NCBI GenBank assembly: GCA_021731565.1
Contig: JAKFXD010000058.1
Coordinates: 1 to 33,139, forward strand
Origin: Methylocystis sp.
Lineage (GTDB): Bacteria > Pseudomonadota > Alphaproteobacteria > Rhizobiales > Beijerinckiaceae
Reading direction: 5' to 3'
DNA: 33,139 nucleotides
A model generated the notes under the pieces. It worked only from the letters and a program-made list of their open reading frames with translations. It was not told the origin of the DNA and did not search any database. The translations under genes were made by a program, and so were the position numbers. Positions 1-9,048 of this stretch are shown piece by piece (the first letter of the stretch is position 1; the number at the start of each line of letters is the position of its first letter).

Positions 1-1731
1 GTTCTCGACCGCCTGAAGCACGACGGCTTCATCGAGGAAGTCCAGGGCTCGGGCGCGCGCGCCAATTATCAACTCGCCGAGCGCTTTCTGAACATCTGGT
101 ATCTGATGCGCCACGGCACGCGCCAGACGCGACAAAAGTTACGTTGGCTGACCAAATTGCTCGCGAGACTCTTCAGCGAGACCGATCTCGAACGCATGGC
201 GCGCGACGGGGAACTCATGGCGGGCGTTTGGCGCGCCGATTGGTGCGATGCCGTGCGGGAGGCGCATGCCGAAGTCATAGGGGCCAGGGAGGAGCGGGGA
301 CTGGATTCTGACGATCTTACACAGGAAGTATCTTCGAAGGAGTTCCGTTCGGACGGTCCTATGCGCGAACCCGCGGCAGAGCAGCTGATGAAAGCGCTCG
401 ACTGTTTTATGGGCTGCGACTTTAATGAAGCGCTCCTTTTGCTTGACGATTGGATCACGGGTTTTGGGGCGTCGTCGAACCCCGCCCTGCAAACGATGAT
501 TGGCCGCGCGCTGTCCATTAGGGGTATCACCCTTGTGAAATTGGGCCGTCTGGACGAAGCGCGTCTCGTCCACGACGATTTGATCGCACGCTTTGGGGTG
601 GCGGCTCCGGAGCTGCAAAGTGCGGTCGCGTACTATCTATTTGGCCAGGGCGCAGTGCTTTTGGAGGTGGGCTACGCCGAGAATGGGATTGCCATCTATA
701 ATGACTTGATCGCGCGCTTCGGAGCTTCGGAGGCTGACGAACTGCAAGATGTGATTGCGCGCGTGCTTTTTGGCAAGGGCGTTGCACTTGGGAAGTTGGG
801 CCGCTCGGAGGAAGCACTTTCCGTCTATGACGATCTGGTTTCACGCTTTCGAGCGTCGGAGGCTGGGGCGCTGAAAGAGTTGGTCTCGCGGTCGCTATTC
901 AACAAGGGTGCCGTGCTTAGGGAATTGGACCGCGCCCAGGAAGCGCTTGCCGTTTATGACGATCTGATTTCACGCTTCGGCGCGTCGGAGTCTCCGGCGC
1001 CGCACGAAACAGTCGCGGACGCGCTGCGAAATAAGAATTTCACACTTGGGCGGTCGGGCCGCGCTGAGGAAGAGCTTATCGTTTTGGAAAGCTCACTCTG
1101 GCGCTGTGGGATGCCAAAGCATCCAGCGCTTGGGGAGCTGTTCGCGCGAACCTTCATTGAAAAGGGTCGCCTGCTAGCGGATTACTTCGGTCGCCACGCA
1201 GAAGCCGAGGTGACTTATCGGCAAGGCATCGTGCTCGCGCCCGCCGATGACATTTTGCACGCCAATCTGGCGTGGTTGCTGCTTGAGACAGGCCGCGCCA
1301 AGGAAGCCGAGCCTTTGATCGCCGAACTATCGACGCTGGCTCCGGAAGGCCGCGCGCTCCTCGACGCGGGCCGCGAGATCGCGGCCGACAATTTCGGCTC
1401 CGGTGTCGCGCATCTCAGCAAGGCGCTGGATATGCAGCTCGAAGCGGACGGGTCGCCGTTCTTCGAAGATTTGTTGCGACTCCTGCGTCTCGCGGCGGCG
1501 CGCGGATTTGGCGAGCGGCTGCTGGAATGGTTCAAGGAGAGCGGCAATGCCGATCGCTACGCCCCCGTCTATGGCGCCCTGGTCGCCAAGGTGCGGGGCG
1601 AACAATATTTGCGCGATCTCAATCCGGAGGTGCGCAGATTCGCCGAGAAGTTTTACGACTTCCTGTCGCGGCCAAAAAAAGAAGAGCCGCCCGCGAAAAA
1701 GCCTCGCCGTTCGACGCGGAGTCGACGCTAA
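1..1731 (+). CDS. C-terminal part of ATPase/winged-helix + TPR repeat protein (5' end outside window)
   Basis: Frame 1 is open from base 1 (VLDRLKHDGFIEEVQGSGARANYQLAERFLNIWYLMRHGTRQTRQKLRWL...), so the ORF-track start at 106 is probably internal. The 'YQLAERFLNIWYLMR' stretch resembles the wHTH tail of AAA/STAND-type ATPases. It is followed by degenerate TPR-like units (YDDLIxRFGASE...LFxKGxxLxxLgRxEEAL). Confidence 0.75.
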   Translation, partial: VLDRLKHDGFIEEVQGSGARANYQLAERFLNIWYLMRHGTRQTRQKLRWLTKLLARLFSETDLERMARDGELMAGVWRADWCDAVREAHAEVIGAREERGLDSDDLTQEVSSKEFRSDGPMREPAAEQLMKALDCFMGCDFNEALLLLDDWITGFGASSNPALQTMIGRALSIRGITLVKLGRLDEARLVHDDLIARFGVAAPELQSAVAYYLFGQGAVLLEVGYAENGIAIYNDLIARFGASEADELQDVIARVLFGKGVALGKLGRSEEALSVYDDLVSRFRASEAGALKELVSRSLFNKGAVLRELDRAQEALAVYDDLISRFGASESPAPHETVADALRNKNFTLGRSGRAEEELIVLESSLWRCGMPKHPALGELFARTFIEKGRLLADYFGRHAEAEVTYRQGIVLAPADDILHANLAWLLLETGRAKEAEPLIAELSTLAPEGRALLDAGREIAADNFGSGVAHLSKALDMQLEADGSPFFEDLLRLLRLAAARGFGERLLEWFKESGNADRYAPVYGALVAKVRGEQYLRDLNPEVRRFAEKFYDFLSRPKKEEPPAKKPRRSTRSRR

Positions 1732-1732
1732 A

Positions 1733-1770
1733 CCGCCGCCCCGCGCGAAACAATCGCGGGCGGGCGGCGT
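1733..1770 (+). terminator. Possible intrinsic terminator-like GC-rich hairpin after TPR gene
   Basis: CCGCCGCCCCGCG...CGCGGGCGGGCGGCG imperfect stem followed by a short TTTAG; weak T tract. Confidence 0.4.
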
Positions 1771-1828
1771 TTAGCTCCTGACATTGATCTTCGCCTGCAT
1801 GGCGAAGATTGAGCAGAGGGAGCGACAG

Positions 1829-2818
1829 ATGCGCGCCAGGAAAACCGCCGCCGACGAAACGATTCGCGGACCGCGCGTTGAGCGCGCGATCGATGCCGCC
1901 ACCTCCGTGCTCGGCTTCGATGACGCGCCATCGGCGCGGGAATTGCGCGATCCGCGCGAGCTCTACCCCAAGCCGCCCTTTGAGAAGCAGACGCAGCCCT
2001 GGCCGGGTCTCGCCGCCCTCATGACGCCGCGCCCCGATCACGGCGAGCAATCCTATCGCGGCTCGGGGCGTCTGCTTGGCCGCAAGGCGCTGATCACCGG
2101 CGGCGACAGCGGCATCGGCCGCGCCGCGGCGATCGCCTTCGCGCGCGAGGGCGCCGATGTCGCGATCAACTATCTCCCCGAGGAAGAAGCGGACGCGCGG
2201 GAGGTCATGGACCTGATGGGCGAGGCCGAGGTCAATGCGGTGGCGCTTCCCGGCGACATTCGCGACGAAGGTTTTTGCCGCAAGCTTGTCGATGACGCGG
2301 CGCGCGATCTCGGCGGCCTGGACATTCTCGTCAACAACGCCGCGCGTCAGCATGCGCACAAATCAATCCTCGACATCACCACCGAGGATCTCGACTGGAC
2401 GTTTCGCACCAATCTTTACGCGCTGTTCTGGATCACCAAAGCGGCACTGCCGCATCTGCGGCCGGGATCGTCGATCATCAATACAAGTTCGATCGTCGCC
2501 TTCGATCCCGCTCAGCATCTTCTCGATTATTCGGCGACCAAGGCCGCCATTCTCAATTTCAGCAAATGTCTGGCGAAGCAGCTCGCCGAGCGCGGCATAA
2601 GGGTCAACGCCGTGGCGCCCGGCCCGTTCTGGACGGCGCTGCAGCCGAGCGGCGGACAGTTTCCCGATCACCTTGCCGAATTCGGCGCCGACACGCCGCT
2701 CGGCCGCCCGGGACAGCCAGCGGAGATCGCGCCGCTTTACGTGCTGCTCGCGTCGAACGAAGCGAGCTTTACGACGGGACAGGTGTTCGGCGCGACGGGC
2801 GGCGAGGTTGGGCCGTGA
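1829..2818 (+). CDS. SDR family oxidoreductase, YghA-like
   Basis: ORF 1784-2818; ATG at 1829 preceded by GAGGGAG. N-terminal PPFEKQTQPWPGLAALMTPRPDHGEQSYRGSGRL, GGDSGIGRAAA cofactor motif, NNAA, YSATKAA active site. Confidence 0.88.
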   Translation: MRARKTAADETIRGPRVERAIDAATSVLGFDDAPSARELRDPRELYPKPPFEKQTQPWPGLAALMTPRPDHGEQSYRGSGRLLGRKALITGGDSGIGRAAAIAFAREGADVAINYLPEEEADAREVMDLMGEAEVNAVALPGDIRDEGFCRKLVDDAARDLGGLDILVNNAARQHAHKSILDITTEDLDWTFRTNLYALFWITKAALPHLRPGSSIINTSSIVAFDPAQHLLDYSATKAAILNFSKCLAKQLAERGIRVNAVAPGPFWTALQPSGGQFPDHLAEFGADTPLGRPGQPAEIAPLYVLLASNEASFTTGQVFGATGGEVGP

Positions 2819-2988
2819 CAAATTAGGTCTTGATGGCCCAAATAACAGGTCGACGCAGCTTTCTGTATTGGCGGCTCACGCCGGCTCGGCGGCGGCTGCC
2901 TTCAAAGCGAGAGTGGCCCCTCACTTGCCGGCGCCGCGCGGCCTCCGTATGAAGATGCGCCCCGCCCTAGCTACGCGAGATTCGCCTC

Positions 2989-3717
2989 ATGTCCGACCTC
3001 ACGTCGACGAGAAGATGGAAGCGCGTGATCGTCAAGTTGTCCGGCGAGGCGCTGCAGGGCGGCGCGCCGCATGGGCTCGACGCCGTTACGCTGGCCCGCA
3101 TCGCCGCCGATCTCGCGGCCGCCGCGGCGGCGGGGCATGAGATCGCCGTCGTCGTCGGCGGCGGCAATTTCTTTCGCGGCATCAAGGGCGCCGACACCGG
3201 CATCGAGCGCGCCCGCGCCGATTCGATCGGCATGCTGGCCACCGTGATGAACGGCCTGGCGCTCGAACAGGCGGTCGAAGGGCAGGGGCGTCAGGCGCGC
3301 TGCCTCTCCGCCGTGCCGATGCCGTCGGTCTGCGAATCCTTTTCGCGCCGGGCGGCGCTGCATCATCTCGCCAAGGGCCGCGTCGTGATCGCGGCCGGGG
3401 GCACCGGCAATCCGTTCTTCACCACCGACACCGGGGCGGTGCTGCGCGCCGCCGAACTTTCCGCCGACGCGGTGCTCAAGGCCACCCAGGTCGACGGGGT
3501 CTATACCGCCGACCCGAAGCGCGATCCGACTGCACAGCGTTACGAGCGCTTGAGCCATGACGAGGCGATCGGCAAAAATCTCGCGGTGATGGACACCGCG
3601 GCCTTCGCGCTCGCACGCGAGAACAGGATTCCGATTCTGGTCTTTTCGATCGCCGAAGCGGGCGCCATCGACGCGGCGCTGTCGGGCAGGGGGCGCGCCA
3701 CGCTGGTCGCGCCGTAA
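2989..3717 (+). CDS. pyrH: UMP kinase
   Basis: [53 protein letters not shown]; followed by frr. Confidence 0.97.
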   Translation: MSDLTSTRRWKRVIVKLSGEALQGGAPHGLDAVTLARIAADLAAAAAAGHEIAVVVGGGNFFRGIKGADTGIERARADSIGMLATVMNGLALEQAVEGQGRQARCLSAVPMPSVCESFSRRAALHHLAKGRVVIAAGGTGNPFFTTDTGAVLRAAELSADAVLKATQVDGVYTADPKRDPTAQRYERLSHDEAIGKNLAVMDTAAFALARENRIPILVFSIAEAGAIDAALSGRGRATLVAP

Positions 3718-3880
3718 GACATTTTCGCGCGCGAGCGGAAATCGTGCCATAAATCCCGGCGCCGCAGAGCCCGACTGGCGAAGCCGGCGGCGTGCGCGGC
3801 TTTCGCCACGCCAAATTCGAAAGCATAAGAGGCCGAGTCGCGGTGACGACGGCGGCGATTATCAAGACAGGTTAAGCACT

Positions 3881-4441
3881 ATGGCGGAAACATTTGACCT
3901 CGCGGAATTGAAGCGCCGCATGCAGGGCGCGCTCGCGACGCTCAAGCACGAATTCGGCGGGCTGCGCACCGGACGCGCGTCGGCGAGCCTGCTCGATCCG
4001 GTACATGTCGACGCTTACGGGCAGGTGTCGCCGCTCAATCAGGTGGCCACGGTGAGCGTGCCCGAGCCGCGCCTCCTCTCAGTGCAGGTGTGGGACAAGG
4101 CCCTGGTCATCGCCGTCGACAAGGCGATTCGCGAGGCGAACCTCGGCCTCCAGCCGACGGTCGAGGGGCAGACCCTGCGCATCCGCATGCCGGAGCTCAA
4201 CGAGCAGCGCCGCAAGGAACTCGTCAAGGTGGCGCATAAATACGCCGAGGAGGCGCGGGTCGTGGTGCGCCACGTGCGCCGCGACGGTCTCGACATCTTG
4301 AAGAAGTTGCTCAAGGATCACGCGATTCCCGAGGATGACGAGAAGCGCCACGAGCAGGAAGTGCAAAAGGCGACGGACGAGACGGTGAAGGAGATCGACG
4401 CCGCGCTCGCCGCCAAGGAAAAGGAAATCATGCAAGTATAG
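3881..4441 (+). CDS. frr: Ribosome recycling factor
   Basis: 186 aa; [44 protein letters not shown], terminal [16 protein letters not shown]. Confidence 0.98.
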   Translation: MAETFDLAELKRRMQGALATLKHEFGGLRTGRASASLLDPVHVDAYGQVSPLNQVATVSVPEPRLLSVQVWDKALVIAVDKAIREANLGLQPTVEGQTLRIRMPELNEQRRKELVKVAHKYAEEARVVVRHVRRDGLDILKKLLKDHAIPEDDEKRHEQEVQKATDETVKEIDAALAAKEKEIMQV

Positions 4442-4450
4442 GGCGCGGCT

Positions 4451-4556
4451 CGCGAAAAGGCGGAATCCGGTTTTTCGCATAAGGCGCGCGCTAAGCTTTT
4501 GGAATCGATCACGTCGTCTGCATCTGGGCGATTCCGCCCAAATGCAGCGTGATCCA
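4451..4556. repeat. Intergenic repeat module (CGCGAAA...GGTTTTTCGC...CGCGCGCTAA) plus long structured hairpin
   Basis: Module at 4451-4494 resembles 11499-11537 and 30118-30156. Hairpin at 4507-4554: GATCACG/CGTGATC, CTGCAT/ATGCAG and GGGCG/CGCCC nested arms. Confidence 0.65.
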
Positions 4557-4587
4557 GGACCCTGCGGCGTTGCGTGGCGCAGGCCCG

Positions 4588-5388
4588 ATGGCCATTTGGA
4601 ACCCGAGCATGACGGACAGCGACATATTGGAGGCGGAGAGGAACGCGCGGCACGCCTGCGCGGCGCCGCGTCATATCGCGCTGATCATGGACGGCAACGG
4701 CCGCTGGGCGGCGCAGCGCGGCCTGCCGCGATTCGAGGGACACCGGCGCGGCGTCGAGGCTCTGCGCCGCGCGGTGCGGGCGGCGATCAAGCTCGATATC
4801 CGCTATCTGACGGTCTATTCCTTTTCGGCGGAAAACTGGTCGCGTCCGCGCGAGGAGGTGGAAAGCCTGCTCTCGCTGCTGCATCGCTTCATCCGCAACG
4901 ATCTCGCCGAATTGCACGCCAGCAATGTGCGCGTGCGCGTCATCGGCGCGCGCGCCGACCTTGCGCCCGACATTTCCGATCTGCTGCGCGAGGCCGAGCA
5001 GATGACGCTGGAGAACACCGGGCTCACGCTGGTGGTCGCTTTCAACTATGGCTCGCGGCAGGAGATCGCGGCGGCCGCGCGCGCCCTCGCCGAAATGGTG
5101 GCGCAGGGCCGGCTGGCGCCCGAGGAGATCGACGCCGACGCCATCGCGCGGCGGCTCGACACCGCCGACATTCCCGATCCGGACCTGATCATCCGCACCT
5201 CCGGCGAGCAGCGGCTGTCGAATTTTCTGCTGTGGCAGGCGGCTTACAGCGAATTCGTCTTCCTGCCGATTCTCTGGCCGGATTTCGACGAAGCGGCATT
5301 TGCCGCCGCGATCGCCGAATACGCCCATCGCGACCGGCGGTTCGGCGGGCTTGAGGCCGCGGCGCGCAGCGCCAAGACCGCTTCATGA
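4588..5388 (+). CDS. uppS: Isoprenyl transferase (undecaprenyl diphosphate synthase family)
   Basis: [59 protein letters not shown]. Start uncertain (4549 GTG, 4588 ATG or 4609 ATG). Confidence 0.95.
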   Translation: MAIWNPSMTDSDILEAERNARHACAAPRHIALIMDGNGRWAAQRGLPRFEGHRRGVEALRRAVRAAIKLDIRYLTVYSFSAENWSRPREEVESLLSLLHRFIRNDLAELHASNVRVRVIGARADLAPDISDLLREAEQMTLENTGLTLVVAFNYGSRQEIAAAARALAEMVAQGRLAPEEIDADAIARRLDTADIPDPDLIIRTSGEQRLSNFLLWQAAYSEFVFLPILWPDFDEAAFAAAIAEYAHRDRRFGGLEAAARSAKTAS

Positions 5389-6272
5389 CGGCGGATCGCA
5401 GGGAGCGAACCCTCAGCCGCCATGCCAAGGCGCCGGCGCTGAGCGCGTCCGCTGGCGGCTTCGCCGATCTCGGACCGCGCGTCGCCTCCGCCGTGGCGAT
5501 GGTCGTCGCGGCGCTCGTAACGCTCTATCTCGGCGGCGACGCCTTCGCGCTCTTCTGGCTCGCCGCCGCTTTCGCCGTCAGCTGGGAGTGGCAGAACCTC
5601 GTCGGCGGCGAGAGCCGCGCGGCGCGAATCGCGATCGGCGGGGCGGCGGTCGCCGCCGCCACGGCCTTCGGACGCGTCGCCATGCCCGGCGCCGCGGCTC
5701 TGGCGATCGCGCTCCTTGCCCTGGCGGGCGGCGCCCTCGCGGGGCCCGAGCGGCGGATCTGGGCGGCGACCGGCGTCGTCTACGCCGGCGCGCCCGCCTT
5801 CGCCGTTTGCGTTTTGCGCGAATCGCCCGACGTCGGCGCGCTCGCCGTCGCCTTCCTGTTCGCCATTGTCTGGGGCACCGATATTTTTGCCTATTTCGGC
5901 GGCAGGCTGATCGGCGGGCCGAAGCTCTGGCCGCGCGTATCGGCGGGAAAGACCTGGTCCGGCACGATCACCGGCGTCGTCTCCGGCGCTTTGCTTGGCC
6001 TTTGCGCGGTCTATTTCGGCGGTGGTCCGCAACTTGCGTCCTGGCCAGTCTTCATGCTGGGCCTCGCCGCCGCCGCTTTTTCCCAAATCGGCGATCTTTT
6101 CGAATCCTCGGTCAAGCGCCGCTTCGGCGTCAAGGACTCGAGCCGGCTCATCCCGGGCCATGGCGGGATGATGGATCGGCTCGACGGCTTCATCTTCGCC
6201 AGCGTTTTCGCGGCGACGGTGGGCCTGCTGCGCGGCGCGCCTTCGGTGGCCGCGGGTCTCTTCTTCTGGTAA
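5385..6272 (+). CDS. cdsA: Phosphatidate cytidylyltransferase
   Basis: C-terminal signature [33 protein letters not shown]; multiple TM segments; overlaps uppS stop by 4 nt. Confidence 0.95.
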   Translation: MTADRRERTLSRHAKAPALSASAGGFADLGPRVASAVAMVVAALVTLYLGGDAFALFWLAAAFAVSWEWQNLVGGESRAARIAIGGAAVAAATAFGRVAMPGAAALAIALLALAGGALAGPERRIWAATGVVYAGAPAFAVCVLRESPDVGALAVAFLFAIVWGTDIFAYFGGRLIGGPKLWPRVSAGKTWSGTITGVVSGALLGLCAVYFGGGPQLASWPVFMLGLAAAAFSQIGDLFESSVKRRFGVKDSSRLIPGHGGMMDRLDGFIFASVFAATVGLLRGAPSVAAGLFFW

Positions 6273-6282
6273 GGCGGAGCGA

Positions 6283-7539
6283 ATGGCGTCAGGAAATGGA
6301 CATATCCAGGGGCGCGATTCGGCGCAGGCGCAGGCGCGCACGCCCAGGCCGCGGCGCATCGTTCTCCTCGGCGCGACCGGTTCGATCGGCCGTTCGACGG
6401 TCGATCTGCTCGAGCGCGATCCCGAAAGATTCTCGGTTTCGGCGGTGGCGGGCGGACGCGACGCGGAGGCGCTGGCGCGCGTCGCCCGCGCGGTCGGGGC
6501 CGAATTCGCCGCGATTCGTGACGAGAGCGCCTATGACGCGCTCAAGGCGGCGCTCGCCGGGACCAATATTCAGGCCGCCGCCGGACGCGAGGCGGTCATC
6601 GAGGCCGCGCTGCGCGACGCCGATCTCGTCGTCTCCGCCATCGTCGGCGCGGCCGGCGTGGAGCCGACCTACGCCGCGCTCGCCGCGGGCCGCGACGTGG
6701 CGCTCGCCAACAAGGAATGCCTGGTCTGCGCCGGCGTTCCGTTCATGCGCGCCGCCGCGGCGGCGGGGGTGCGGCTGCTCCCCATGGACAGCGAGCACAA
6801 CGCCATTTTCCAGGCGCTCGGCGGCGAGGACCCCTCCCGCATCGAGCGCATGATCATCACCGCCTCGGGCGGCCCGTTCCGGACTTGGAGCAGGGAGCGC
6901 ATCTCCGAGGCGAGCGTCGAAGAGGCGCTCAATCACCCGAATTGGGCGATGGGTCCGAAAATCACCGTCGATTCGGCCGGCATGATGAACAAGGGGCTCG
7001 AACTGATCGAAGCCCATCATCTTTTCGGCGTTCCGGCCGAAAAGCTTGACGTCGTGGTTCATCCGCAGTCGATCGTCCATGGCCTCGTCTCCTTTTCCGA
7101 CGGCTCGGTGACGGCGGGGATGGCCGCGCCGGACATGCGCACGCCGATCGCGCATTGTCTTGGCTACCCCGACCGGCTGGCGACGCCGACGCCGCGCCTG
7201 GATCTGGCGAAAATCGCCACGCTGACCTTCGAAGCGCCTGATTTCGAACGCTTTCCGGCGCTGAGACTGGCGCTCGACGCCTTGCGCGCCGGCGGCGGCC
7301 TGCCGACCGTGCTCAACGCCGCCAATGAAATCGCCGTGGAGGCGTTCCTCGACCGGCGCATTTCCTTCGACGGGATTTCCCGCCATGTGGCCGAGGCCTG
7401 CGAGGCCGCCCTGCGCGACGGAACCGCAAATGCGCCGGAAAGCGTTGAGGACGCCCTGACCGTGGACCATATTGTCAGAGAAAGATCGCGATCGGCCTTG
7501 GCCGGACATGCCGCATCGGGCATGGTGACGTTGCAATGA
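6283..7539 (+). CDS. dxr: 1-deoxy-D-xylulose-5-phosphate reductoisomerase
   Basis: LLGATGSIGRSTVDLL, ALANKECLVCAG, PMDSEHNAIFQ, TASGGPFR, NHPNWAMGPKITVDSAGMMNKGLE. Confidence 0.97.
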   Translation: MASGNGHIQGRDSAQAQARTPRPRRIVLLGATGSIGRSTVDLLERDPERFSVSAVAGGRDAEALARVARAVGAEFAAIRDESAYDALKAALAGTNIQAAAGREAVIEAALRDADLVVSAIVGAAGVEPTYAALAAGRDVALANKECLVCAGVPFMRAAAAAGVRLLPMDSEHNAIFQALGGEDPSRIERMIITASGGPFRTWSRERISEASVEEALNHPNWAMGPKITVDSAGMMNKGLELIEAHHLFGVPAEKLDVVVHPQSIVHGLVSFSDGSVTAGMAAPDMRTPIAHCLGYPDRLATPTPRLDLAKIATLTFEAPDFERFPALRLALDALRAGGGLPTVLNAANEIAVEAFLDRRISFDGISRHVAEACEAALRDGTANAPESVEDALTVDHIVRERSRSALAGHAASGMVTLQ

Positions 7540-7546
7540 TCATGGC

Positions 7547-8749
7547 GTGCGCCGCCGGCGGGCTGGGCGCAAGCGAGACCGGCGAGACAGCGCTTTGCTA
7601 AACATCCTGACCACCTTCGCCTTCTATCTGATCCCCTTCGTGCTCGTCCTGACGCTGGTCGTGTTCGTGCATGAGTTCGGGCACTTTATCGTCGGCCGCT
7701 GGTGCGGCGTGAAGGTCGACGCCTTCTCGATCGGTTTCGGACCGGAGCTGTGGTCGCGGGTGGACCGTCACGGCACGCGCTGGCGCATCGCGGGCATTCC
7801 GCTCGGCGGCTATGTCACCTTCCATGGCGACGCCAACGCCGCGAGCGCGCCGGACCCAGAGGCCGTGCGCGCGATGCCGGCGGCCGAGCGCAAAGTGACC
7901 TTCGCCGCGCAGGTGGTTTGGAAGCGCGCCGCCATCGTCTTCGCCGGGCCTTTCGCCAATTTCGTGCTGGCGATCGCGATTTTCGCGATTCTCTTCGGCG
8001 TTTACGGGCGCACGGTCTATGCGCCGCGGGTGGGTACGCTGACCCCCGGCGGCGCCGGGGCGGCGGCGGGGTTCATGCCCGGCGATCTGGTGCTCAGCGT
8101 CGACGGCGCGCCGATCGATTCATTTTCGAAGCTGCAGGAAATCGTTTCGGGCTCGGCCGACAAGTCGCTCGTCTTCGTCATTCAGCGCGGCGATCAGGAG
8201 CTGACCCTGCCCGCCGTTCCGGCGCTGAGGGAAGTCGAAAGCGCGATCGGCAAGGTTCGCATCGGCATGCTCGGCATCCAGGCTTCGAAAGCCGCCGCCG
8301 ACATCCGTCGCGAGAGTTACGGTCCCGCCGAAGCGCTGGCCATGGGCGTGCAGGAAACCTGGACGGTCGTGCGCCGCACCGGCAGCTACATCGGCGGTCT
8401 CGTCACCGGACGGGAAAGCGCCGATCAACTGTCGGGGCCGATCGGCATTGCGCAAGTCTCGGGGCAGATGGCTCAGGCGGCCTCCAAGGTCGGCATGGCG
8501 CCGCTGTTGAGCCTCATCGCGATTCTTTCGGTTTCGATCGGCCTGCTCAATCTGATGCCCGTGCCGCTGCTTGACGGCGGTCACTTGCTGTTCTTCGCGA
8601 TCGAGGCGGCGCGCGGCCGCGCGCTGAACGAGCGTGCGCAGGAAGTCGCCTTTCGCGTCGGTCTTGCGATGGTCGGGGCGCTGATGATTTTTTCGACCTA
8701 CAACGACATCGCGCGTCTTATCCACAAGCTCGCCGGCTCCGGCTCTTGA
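7547..8749 (+). CDS. rseP: RIP metalloprotease RseP (site-2 protease family)
   Basis: HEFGHF zinc motif, PDZ domain (GFMPGDLVLSVDGAPI), NLMPVPLLDGGHLLFF. Probable true start is TTG at about 7595. Confidence 0.95.
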   Translation: MRRRRAGRKRDRRDSALLNILTTFAFYLIPFVLVLTLVVFVHEFGHFIVGRWCGVKVDAFSIGFGPELWSRVDRHGTRWRIAGIPLGGYVTFHGDANAASAPDPEAVRAMPAAERKVTFAAQVVWKRAAIVFAGPFANFVLAIAIFAILFGVYGRTVYAPRVGTLTPGGAGAAAGFMPGDLVLSVDGAPIDSFSKLQEIVSGSADKSLVFVIQRGDQELTLPAVPALREVESAIGKVRIGMLGIQASKAAADIRRESYGPAEALAMGVQETWTVVRRTGSYIGGLVTGRESADQLSGPIGIAQVSGQMAQAASKVGMAPLLSLIAILSVSIGLLNLMPVPLLDGGHLLFFAIEAARGRALNERAQEVAFRVGLAMVGALMIFSTYNDIARLIHKLAGSGS

Positions 8750-9048
8750 CGCCAGGCGGTCGCCACTGACGCGGCGTCCCGGCGCCGTGGAAGCGTGCGA
8801 TTGGGGACGCAATTTCGACATGATCGCGTTCGGGCCGTCACGTCTTAACCATGCGCTGACCATGAATCGTGGCTTTAACGTCACGCCTTCGACAAATTGC
8901 GGAAACAACATTTATTCTGCGTTTGCAGGGTTGCGCAAACCCTGTAGAAGGAATCGCTCAACGCTGGCGGAGCGCCGATCGTCGGCGCTTTAACATCAAG
9001 TTCGCGCCGCGGCCCGGGCGGCGACGTTGCGACGAGGACCTGCATTAC

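Noticed and set aside
5300-6853. 517-aa plus-strand ORF overlapping cdsA and dxr in another frame
   Set aside because: Arg-rich translation with no domain; real genes in the other frames.
8924-8946. GCAGGGTTGCGCAAACCCTG inverted repeat upstream of bamA
   Set aside because: Short arms and no T tract; may be part of a promoter region but not distinguishable from chance here.
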